From contig OY986971.1 of NCBI GenBank assembly GCA_963920575.1, positions 13,320,492 to 13,384,491 of the forward strand: 64,000 nucleotides of DNA. Reading direction: 5' to 3'. This document shows positions 23,601-31,943 of this stretch, piece after piece. Below the pieces are notes generated by a model, which saw only the letters and a program-made list of their open reading frames with translations, was not told the DNA's origin and ran no database searches. Position numbers and translations under genes: made by a program. Position 1 is the stretch's first letter, and each line of letters begins with the position of its first letter. Origin of the DNA: Narthecium ossifragum (lineage: Eukaryota > Streptophyta > Magnoliopsida > Dioscoreales > Nartheciaceae).

Positions 23601-26600
23601 GGTAGCTCGCCTTGGTTATCTAGCGGGGCCTTGTTGGCAACTAAGGAAAATATCACAAATTCGTTCCGGACCTTCTTCTAAAATTCAGCTGGATTGATAA
23701 TGTGGAGGCCCTTGCTCATGGGAGGACTCTTACCCTCGAGCACAACCTTCGTTGTGTTCTTCACAGTTGTAGAGGGTTTCAAGGGATTGAATTTGATTTT
23801 CTTCCCTTCAAATGTGAAGAAATAAGAGTTGGATCGGCCATAGATGGTAACATCAAGGTCGAATAATCAAGGTCGTCCTAAGATAAGATGCTCGACATCC
23901 ATTGGAATTACATCACACCAGATGCAATATGTATAAGATAGGATCTTTATTGGGACAAGACACCATTCTTTGATGGGAATAGACGACATATCAACCCAAG
24001 AAACCTTATAAGTTTGCGAATAGGGAATTGTAGTCAAACCCAAATAGGAGACGGTGGTGGAACAGATAGCATTTATACAGCTCTCACTATCGATGATGAC
24101 TTTGCTATCCTTCTCTCCACACTTGATGTAGGTGTGAAAGATAGCATTTCAGCATCAGTCGTCACTTTCTTTTGGATGGGAAAGGGCACACAGAACCACA
24201 TTCACGATTGGGTTATGTGGTTCAACTTCACTTGAGTCAATTGGAAGAGGTGAAGAGCGGATATAAATAAGAGTTACAAATCATCATCGTAGTCCTCGTC
24301 GAGGGTCATAAGATATGGTTCATAGACTTGCTTCTCAAGATCTTATAAGTCAGCTTCTAAGCCTGGCTCGTCAATGAGTGACTTTTTTGCACAGTTGGCA
24401 GCAATATGACCAAAACCTTGGCATTTGTAGCATTGAAGCTTAGGGGGTTGTCTAGGAGGGGCTCCTAGGACTCCTTTGCCTCTATTGTCTTGACTGGAGG
24501 TGGCAGTAGAAGGTGCATGTTTAGGAGTAGGAGAACCAACAATAGATCTGGGTCATGTACGTTGAAAGTTGTTAGCTATCGGGCGACTTGTATACACAGT
24601 GCTAGAGATTCGCTCATAGGTTTGTGCTACACTGTAGGCGTGTTGAGGGGTAGTAAACTCTCAGAGGGCCAATTCTCTCCTCAAATCATCATTGAGGCAT
24701 TGTCGGAACCTACTTAGGACCACTCATTCATAATCTACACCACTTCACATCATGAACTCTTCGAATTAGGCGATGTACTCGGTGATTGATCGTCCTTCTT
24801 GTCGCAAGTTATTTAATTGATCCAGAAGATCTCTTTGGTAGGTGGAAGGCAAGTATTTGATTTTCAGTTTGTCCTTCAACTCTACCCAATCGGTTGTAGG
24901 TGGCTGGTTAGTGCGGAGCAACAACTGCTCGGTGTTGTGCACGAAAAGCTTGGCTTGCCCAATGAGTTTCATCCTAGCGAACCTAACTCGTTGGTTCTCA
25001 GATAAATTGTACCACTCAAAGAAGTGGTCCATCTCCTGAAGCCAATCAGAAAAGACCTTTGAGTCAAGGCGACCATCAAAGGTGAGGGCCTCAACTCGAA
25101 TCACGTCCTAATCGTGATCACGAACATCTCTAAACTCAGTGTCATGCCTACGGCCTCGACCATTGTGCTGGAGACCTAAGTCTCGATGATTTCGTTGGAG
25201 ATGTCCTAGAAATATGGGACCTTCACCATCAGTGTCTGTGCCAGCACTGTGGTGTGAGTGGTTGTCGTTGACATCACTTATTCTTTGGACGGACACCTCA
25301 AGTGCGTCGATCCTAGCGTTAGTCCGAGCATTCTCCTGCCGAACTTGCCGGAGTTCAATAGTTAAATCTTGAACATTTTTCACTAAAGATTCCATTGTAA
25401 GGTTCATGGTCGTGCGAGCTTGTGAATCAAATGTGAAACGACCACTACGAAGTTGCATGCAAATGTGGGGTGACTACATCTAATATGCAAATGCTTGCAT
25501 ATAGACCTAAGGCATGATGCAGGAAATCGACATGAGTGATTTCAAGTAAATTTTAATACAAATTTTAAACTGATTTCACTAAAATTTTAATGTTGGGATT
25601 ATGTCACATAAATTTCAAACTTGTATTGGGTTTCAAGAATTGCTGATAAACTCCACAATTAATATCAAAGTTCAGTTATTAGGAATTATTAGGCATATAT
25701 GGCGATTGGAAGCAATCACAAGTGGATTAGGCATATATGGCAAGCAGAAGAGGAAACTTTTGTGGAATTATGTCCAACACAATAGAGAATTGATGCTAAA
25801 TTCAGAATTCACAAGCTAGATCCATAGGGGTGACTAATCTGGCGCAGTCTGATTGACATAAATGGCCTAACCTGACTCAATCTGATTTAGTCTGCTCCAA
25901 GTCTGTTCCAAGCTGAAGTAGGCTGAATCTGATTTGACCTTGGGCTGCTTCAAATAGCTCTGGCTGGGCTCATCTGCCTAAACCCGTTTGCTGATTTGGG
26001 CTTCCTGCTGCGGGGAAGAAGGCGGCGCGGGAAAAATGTGCGGGAGGCGGCGGCTTTGTCGGACTGGGTACGTGGAGGTGGATCCAAGGCGGGTCTGAGG
26101 AGAAGATGGTGGAGGCGGCGGCGCTTCTGCGATCTGGTGGCGATGGTGGCGGGCGATGACGACGGTGATGGCGATGGCAGCATACGACGGTGACGGTGAC
26201 GGACCAGGTACCTCTCTCTTGCTCACTCTCTCTCTCTTTCTACATCTCTCTCTCTTCTCTAGCTTCCTGGTAGAAGAGAAGGATTTGGGGATCTACGCTT
26301 GTTGAGCAGTGGTAGAGGAGATGGGTTTGGAGATCTCTGGTAGAGGGAATGTATGAGCTTGTTGGAGAGGGGGGAAGGTGGACGATGGAGGTGGGAGTGA
26401 ATGAGAGGAAAGAAGAGGGGGGAAGAAAGAGGGTGGGGAAAGGAATCGGAAGAAGGAAATCGAGGAAAAAAGGGGAGGGGGGAGGGGGTTAGAAGACCGA
26501 CGCTTTCTCTCCCTTTTTTTTGCTTCTGGCTTCTTCTCCTTCTTATGATGAGCAGAGACTCTGTCCTCTCATTTTTTCTTTTTTCTTTTTTTGAGAGCTT

Positions 26601-28152
26601 TGATGGCTCTCGTTTTCTACTGTGGGTTTTGTTTCTACTGCTGATGGCCAACTCTTTGAACTGAGCTAGGTCATCCTTATCCTCATCGTCGTCGAAGTCG
26701 TAGTCTTCGATATCAAGTTTGTCGGCTATGACTCGAACTAGGATAAGTGCTGGAGTTTGAGAGATGCGCAGGTGGTATTGCGGAGTGTACGGTTGGAGTT
26801 GGTGAGGGAGAAAGATAGGTTGCTGAAGTCTTGAAAGTGGTGGTGGAGGTGGCTGCTATCCCCGTGGTGGACGTCCCGGCAGCTGGTCGGGAAGGTAAGG
26901 AAAGGTGACACTAAAGGGTCGACTGCTTGAACCGGACATCAAGCAGCCTGCTCTGATACCAAATTGATGTAGGCTGGCTGAGAGGAAGCTAGCAAAGGAG
27001 AGAGGAGAGGGGAGAGGGGAGGGAGGAAGGAGGAAGAAAGAACAAAGAAGGACGAGGAAGAGGGAGAGGAACCGAGAGAGAGTTAGGGAGAGAAAGCATA
27101 TCAGTTTTTTTTTCATTTCATCAATAATAATACCTCAAGACAAAACTAGGTCCCCTTTTATAGGATAAGTGAACTGACTCAACCAATACAAACTCAAATG
27201 CACTCAATCCAAATAACAACAAGATTCAAACTCAAATACAAAGACTCTAATAAAAAGGGACTAGAACTAGTGTTCGCATCAACTAGTCTTACCCGCTTTT
27301 GCACAGTTTATCTTTGTCCAATTCTGCTATGATTGGACAATAGCATTCCCATACTTTTAGACAGCAATTCAACCGTACTAAGACAAATTAAGGGCCTCAA
27401 ATATATTAAAAGTAAGCCTTTATCCAATGGGGATTGATTATTTTCTTTTTTAAAAAAAAAACCCTTCCTTGGCAACATCCTACTCGGACCTCTATGCTGA
27501 ATATTACTACATGTTCTAGCAGTACAAAAATAAATCTACAAGGTGAAGCAGAGTGGTATTACTCACAAATACATTGAAGCTCGCACCACTCCGGCAATTC
27601 AGAGTTCATGATTCCACTCACACAAGATTTACACATCGTTCGGCTTCTAATTCTAAGCAGATTATAGATAGAAACCACCATTCTATGAAAAAATCACATG
27701 TCCAACCACGCCATCGAAGTGTGTACTATTTTATAATGAACTAATTCTCTTTCTTGCCTAAAATAGCCAACCATCCACAAACAGTTAGGTTTTCTTCGTC
27801 TCAAATAAGAAACTCCAAGTACATCCAAGCTCAAATCACATCCAAAATTAATAGTTACATGATTCCTTTCTCACAAAAACATCATTCCGATTATAAGTCA
27901 ATGCTGATTATACAACAAAACCACCACTCTGAGGCAAAATCACAGGTCAATCCATCCTTTTCAACTGTCTCTAGTCATAATCAAAATTTTCACTTTCTTC
28001 TCGATAATAGCTAAATATACACAAGCATCCATATTTTCTTCGTCTCAAATAAGAAATCTTTTGGAGTATATAAATATAGACAAAAGGGTACGAATCAAAA
28101 CCAAACACAGAGGAGAAATCGAGCGAGGAGAGTGAGTAAGTACCTCCGTCAT
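17680..28152 (-). CDS. ZOP1: ZOP1-like zinc-finger and OCRE-domain splicing factor (258 aa, five coding exons)
   Basis: Coding exons on the minus strand: 28152-28144 (MTE), 18913-18713, 18568-18436, 18249-18154 and 18017-17680. All junctions are GT/AG; the exons sum to 777 nt, in frame from ATG to TGA. Residues 1-70 hold a U1/matrin-type C2H2 finger ([16 protein letters not shown]...[11 protein letters not shown]) followed by a charged helix. An OCRE domain follows exon 3 ([19 protein letters not shown], then [12 protein letters not shown]). The C-terminus is a Lys/Glu-rich helix ([20 protein letters not shown]) ending LLGLYKSY. Arabidopsis ZOP1, with the same order and similar length, is a nucleic-acid-binding pre-mRNA splicing factor that promotes RNA-directed DNA methylation and transposon silencing in the nucleus. 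No break is seen. The oddity is the 9,230-bp first intron containing a whole retrotransposon. The tiny first exon was placed because ATGACGGAG|GTAC gives the family start [12 protein letters not shown]. Confidence 0.9.
18924..19015. repeat. Two-copy tandem repeat, about 46 bp, next to the ZOP1 intron-1 acceptor
   Basis: Two adjacent copies share AGAAAGAGTTA, TATATAGGACCAATTG and TTTCTAATAC with only a few mismatches. The array begins about 10 bp upstream of the acceptor, where the branch point and polypyrimidine tract would lie. Confidence 0.85.
20673..20995 (-). repeat. 3' LTR of the chromovirus (323 bp)
   Basis: Begins TGATGCAGGC and ends GGCATCA on the plus strand. It matches the LTR at 26965-27281 across its length apart from scattered substitutions and indels in the GA-rich part. 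Confidence 0.9.
21069..21614 (-). pseudogene. Integrase C-terminus with chromodomain
   Basis: The end of the chromovirus polyprotein. The segment [20 protein letters not shown], then DSDVTWI, is a recognisable chromodomain, which in chromoviruses helps steer integration toward modified chromatin. Upstream it reads the beta-barrel-like [17 protein letters not shown] segment. Separated from the integrase core by a frame break near 21640. Confidence 0.75.
21678..22476 (-). pseudogene. Integrase core, frameshifted
   Basis: The catalytic core contains [17 protein letters not shown] and [11 protein letters not shown], corresponding to the DD(35)E residues. The following part reads [20 protein letters not shown]. 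The HHCC zinc finger is incomplete: the two His positions are seen ([10 protein letters not shown]) but the usual CxxC pair is missing, and a frame change separates the two halves near 22010. Non-functional. Confidence 0.8.
22458..23656 (-). pseudogene. Reverse transcriptase and RNase H, with stops and frameshifts
   Basis: In minus-strand order: the pre-RT region ([16 protein letters not shown]), then fingers and palm with the catalytic box [10 protein letters not shown] and [15 protein letters not shown], then RNase H ([16 protein letters not shown], with [16 protein letters not shown]). Gypsy RT normally has YVDD/FVDD; here CFDDI keeps both aspartates. At least one frame break near 22910-23000 and a break near 23330 inactivate it. 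Confidence 0.85.
24394..24440 (-). pseudogene. Gag zinc knuckle (CCHC)
   Basis: The minus-strand translation [14 protein letters not shown] has the CX2CX4HX4C spacing of retrotransposon nucleocapsids. It follows the gag body and precedes the protease/RT region, as expected. Confidence 0.8.
24766..25458 (-). pseudogene. Gag of the chromovirus (one in-frame stop)
   Basis: Starts [15 protein letters not shown] and contains a coiled-coil-like stretch ([20 protein letters not shown]). After an in-frame TAG at 25108-25110 it continues in the same frame with the retrotransposon gag domain ([20 protein letters not shown], ending [12 protein letters not shown]). It would form the virus-like particle in the cytoplasm. 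The stop makes it inactive. Confidence 0.85.
25459..26949 (-). other. Long leader between PBS and gag, with an open-frame-like segment
   Basis: About 1.5 kb separates the primer-binding site from gag, long for a compact chromovirus. On the minus strand, 26940-26640 reads as a Pro-rich then acidic protein-like sequence ([40 protein letters not shown]) with one TAG, continuing into a Lys-rich part. The origin is not recognised; it may be an ancestral gag N-terminus, an extra ORF, or acquired sequence. Confidence 0.45.
26950..26961 (-). other. Primer-binding site, initiator tRNA-Met type
   Basis: TGGTATCAGAGC on the minus strand, three bases inside the 5' LTR, is complementary to the 3' end of plant initiator tRNA-Met. 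Confidence 0.92.
26965..27281 (-). repeat. 5' LTR of the chromovirus (317 bp)
   Basis: TGATGTAGGC...CGCATCA on the plus strand, matching 20673-20995. Followed by the ACTAG target duplication. Confidence 0.9.
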
Positions 28153-28690
28153 GGTCGAGATAGGATTGGGATTTCGATGGTGAGAAGAGATGGAGGATGC
28201 TTCTGGGATCCTTGGAGGACGACGAAGCGCTTCAACCGTAGGGGACGAGAAGGAAGAATAGCAGGACCACCCCCGAGCTCCGAAACCCGATTACGAGGCC
28301 CTAATTTTATATGGATTATCCTATCCGGATTCGGATCCTCTTTTTTTATAGAAAAGCTTACATAGTAAATCTATTTTATTTTTTATTTTGCTACGGAGGG
28401 TGGTTTTGTGTTTTCAGTACAAAACAAGTAAACAACGTATCTGTATATGTAATCCTTGCTTATAAATCAGAAATCAAGACTCAAAACAAAAATTCATAAC
28501 CTAAATATTTTATCGTGAAAACACAAATTGACCATAAATTATGAAATTAAAAGAAAAAAAAATTAATATGCAATTTTAACTATTGTAATAGTTGTTATTA
28601 AATGTCCCATCCTCTTTATAGGATTGTACACTTCTGAATACAACCCAACTTTTGCTTCTTATCAATTGGAATTTGGGCTCGACATTAACA
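28153..28690 (-). promoter_or_regulatory. 5' UTR and promoter region of the ZOP1-like gene
   Basis: Upstream of the ATG the first approximately 150 bases are moderately GC-rich and lack upstream ATGs in the immediate leader, consistent with a 5' UTR. Further out the DNA turns AT-rich. No unique promoter motif was singled out. The transposon stack begins near 28690. Confidence 0.4.
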
Positions 28691-30919
28691 CTAAGGGCAT
28701 GTTTGGTTGCAAAGAGGGCTGGTGGAATGAAAAGTGGAGAGGAAACCTGGAGGCATGGAAAGCTGGTGGAATGAAAAATTATGGGTTTTAAGTCTGTTTG
28801 GTTGTTGTGGAATGAGGGTGGGAAATCAGGATGGGAACTGTTTCCATGTGTTTGGTTGAAGTGAAAATGATGGTGGAAAGTGGGTGGGAATCAATTATTT
28901 CTATTTGGTTGCAGTGGAAAGGATGGTGGAATTTTTTATGAAAAGTGGTGACTTAAGTAGCAAAAGCAATATTTTTTTGAAATGACGAAATCGTCCATCT
29001 CAACAGCTATAAAACGGCTAGTTTTAAGGGCATTTTGGTCATTTTCACATGAGCTCCAAACCTTTATAAATTAGCACCCTTCATTACTTCATGTGTCTGC
29101 ATCAACCCTTCCCCTCCCCTCTCATATCTTTCTTTTTTTTTTACAGATGGTAAAGCAGCTAGATGAAGAGGCACTCATTGCCTTGGAAGAGGAAGAAGAA
29201 GATTGTCGTCTTGTCCTAGAAGAAGAGGCCATCCGACATCGTCTCCTCCTCCACCAACGTGCTAATACGAACCGAATACTACGTCGATGCCACCGACCAG
29301 AATCGTTAGTGATTAACACATTTTAGCCCCGACTGTGGTTGATGATCTCCGACGCCGACTCTTCCTTATTCGCGAGATACGAGCTTATCGAGAAGAAACC
29401 ATCCGACCTCGCCGTCTTTTTCTTATTCCGTAGATTAATTTTTACTTATGGTGGTTTTTAATGTTTAAGATGCTTTTTGATTGATAGATTGAAATTGGAA
29501 GATTTTGGTTGTTGGCAAATTGAGACTCCAAGTGGTATGTTTTAAATTTTTAAACTGAGTTATTTTTTTGAAAAAAAAAATTGAACAGCATTTCCTTTGT
29601 TTTTATAAGTTGTGGACCATGTATAAATTTAAGGAATACACCAACTTTTATAACAACATTAACAACCCAAATTGTATCATTTTACAACTACAAATTTAAA
29701 AACAAAGATACAATAAATTTCTGAACTTTTAAATTACAAGGTCTTCGGCTTTGTTCTCCTCACTTGCTTCAATCTGGACTCCAATACTTTGAATTGAATA
29801 ACAATAGCCTCAGCTAAATATCATCATAGGCCGTGCCTCATCACTTCCCTTGTGCCTCATCTCCCGTGCAACAAAATCAATACGAAACCATAGTTTCCAA
29901 AGAGTACGAAAAAATCAAAGCCAACATAGCCTCAGAACATAAGAGGGTTGCCTACTAGAGGCAACCAAACTCCATAGCCACAGCTAACATCATCATAGGC
30001 CGTGTCTCATCACTTCCCCTGTTCCTCATCTCTCGTGCAACGAAATCAGTACGAAACAAACACGGCTCAACATCATCATCATCAAAGTTTACAAAAAAAC
30101 AATATAATCATGTCATCATCATTGCCCCTCAACAAACCGACATAGATAAAATAAGAGGGTTGCCTACAAGAGGGCAGCCAGCAAGAGGGTTGCCTACGAG
30201 AGGGCAGCCAGCAAGAGGGTTGCCTACAAGAGGGCAGCCAAACTCAAGGGCAACCGACATAGATAAACCATCATTACCCAATCATAGCAAATACATAGCA
30301 AGCCATCATCATTGCCCTTCAACAAACCGACGTAGATAAAGCCAACATCATCATCGCCAAAGCTTACAAAAAAACAATATAAACATGTCATCATCATTGC
30401 CCCTCAACAAACTGACATAGATAAAACCAACATCATCATCGCCAAAGATTACAAAAAAACTATATAAACATGTCATCATCATTGCCCCTCAACAAACCGA
30501 CATAAATAAAACAAGAGGGATCCCTACAAGAGGGCAGCCAGCAAGAGGGTTGCCTACAAGAGGGCAGCCAAACTCAGGGGCAACCGACATAGATAAACAA
30601 ACCGACATAGATAAAGCCAACATGTAGCAAACCATCATTACCCAATCATAGCAAATACATAGCAAGCCATCATCATTGCCCTTTAACAAACCGACGTAGA
30701 TAAAGCCAACATGTAGCAAACCATCATTACCCAATCATAGCAAATACATAGCAAGCCATCATCATTGCCCTTTAACAAACAACAATGAACACTGAGAAAC
30801 AGAGACAAATTTATATGGTTCGGTAAGTTACTTATGCCCAGGAATAAGGAGAAGGGGCCTTCTTCCACAACTGAGTAAATATAATATATTAGGATTTTAC
30901 AAGATATATCATCCTTATA
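28690..30919. other. Repeat-rich stretch of probable non-autonomous DNA transposon origin
   Basis: A TAAGGGCATGTTTGGTTGC motif at about 28692 looks like a PIF/hAT-type terminus, but a convincing partner was not found. A small open frame (29147-29326) follows an acceptor-like TTTTTTTTACAG and is Glu/Arg-rich (MVKQLDEEALIALEEEEEDC); it is not recognised. It is followed by a related Arg-rich segment after a stop. A complex tandem repeat occupies 30130-30800. Confidence 0.35.
30130..30800. repeat. Interleaved tandem repeats
   Basis: Two words alternate in several copies: AAGAGGGTTGCCTACAAGAG with GGCAGCCA, and CATCATCATTGCCCCTCAAC with AAACCGACATAGATAAA. Higher-order duplication of the combined block is visible. 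A few copies of both words already appear near 29930-30060. Frames are open on the minus strand only because the unit repeats. Confidence 0.8.
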
Positions 30920-31112
30920 TAAGAGCATGGTTATAAAATAACATTTGGTTGCCCTATTGGCATCCTATGTGGCAGGCTTAGTCCTATGTGGCTGCTGATG
31001 TGAAGGGGGTAATAGTGGGGGAGGGGGAGAGTTAGGGGGGGTTAGTGGGGAGTTATGAGGGAGGTGAGGGGAGATGATGGTTACCCTGTCATGTGGCAGG
31101 GGATATGACTAG
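30920..31112 (+). mobile_element. Mini-Helitron-like element (about 190 bp)
   Basis: Ends with the stem CCCTGTCA-TG-TGGCAGGG, then GATATGA and CTAG followed by T: the 3' structure of Helitrons. Its end and its start (AGCATGGTTATAA) match those of the larger element at 31125-35665. The exact 5' base is uncertain. It serves as an empty-site paralogue for the PIF insertion in its neighbour. Confidence 0.5.
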
Positions 31113-31943
31113 TATATATATATATCAGCATGATTATAAGTGAAACTTTTATTGTCCTGCGTGGCGGGAAAATATCCTAGGTGGAACCTATGTGGGGCCT
31201 ATGTGGCATGATAATCTTAGGTTGAGGGGGTTTAGGGGGCGTTTGTTTCGTTGGAATGCTTTTGGAATGCTTTTGGAATGGAATGTGATTCCAGTGGAAT
31301 GGAATGGAATGTCACTTTTGCTGTTTGTTTGGTGGTGGTGGAATGGAATGGAATGTCATTTTTGTTGTTTGTTTGGTGTTGAAATGGAAACAGAATCCAG
31401 TGACTTTTTCAGTTTTTGTGTTTGTTTCGCGATGGAATGGGGGATATGGTCACCCCTGAATGCTAGTGGTGAGAATACCACCATGTATTCCGATTTTAAT
31501 ATTTATTAAACTTTTTATGACATTAATAATATGATATGATTGTGATATTTGGATATCTATGTTGACGAAAATATAATCACTTCAGAATTTCTTTGTTTTT
31601 TAATTTTTTCATTCGATGATGATAATCAATTTTATTGACGGAACATTTAAGTTCTGAATATGTAAGATAATGTTAATCAAAATTATAACACACATGTACA
31701 AAAAAAAAGTCATGTACAATATTTGAAACCCCATCATGAACAATCCAAATTAACCAATTTAGATGATAACATTCAATTACATGTCAATTACTTGCAAAAT
31801 TATAACACCCATGAAGAAGGGTGGGGGTTGGAGCAGTGGCGGACTTACGTGGGTGTCTCAGCCCTGAAAAAAAAAAAAAAAAAATTCTCCCTCAAATCGA
31901 TCTGCAATTAAACCGAGAGAGAGAGAGAGATGGGATGACATCC

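Larger units (their letters stand above)
20668..27286 (-). mobile_element. Chromodomain Ty3/gypsy retrotransposon (chromovirus, possibly Reina-like), full length but decayed
   Basis: Two short LTRs (20673-20995 and 26965-27281, both TG...CA) enclose gag, reverse transcriptase, RNase H, integrase and a C-terminal chromodomain, all on the minus strand. A 5-bp target duplication ACTAG lies at 20668-20672 and 27282-27286. The primer-binding site matches initiator tRNA-Met. Element length is 6,609 bp. Short LTRs plus a chromodomain suggest the Reina clade, but this is by eye. The LTRs differ at roughly one base in ten with indels, and the ORFs contain stops and frameshifts, so the insertion is old. 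It sits in intron 1 of the ZOP1-like gene in sense orientation. Confidence 0.9.
18914..28143 (-). other. First intron of the ZOP1-like gene (9,230 bp)
   Basis: The donor GTACTTAC directly follows the MTE codons, and the acceptor TTGCAG directly precedes the YWVSQG codons. The intron holds a full-length chromodomain LTR element (20673-27281) in the same orientation as the gene. Without the element it would be about 2.6 kb. A 46-bp tandem duplication (18924-18969 and 18970-19015) lies immediately upstream of the acceptor. Confidence 0.85.

Noticed and set aside
30130..30800. CRISPR-like regularly spaced repeats
   Set aside because: The genome is a plant's; the repeats are directly interleaved tandem duplications without unique spacers.
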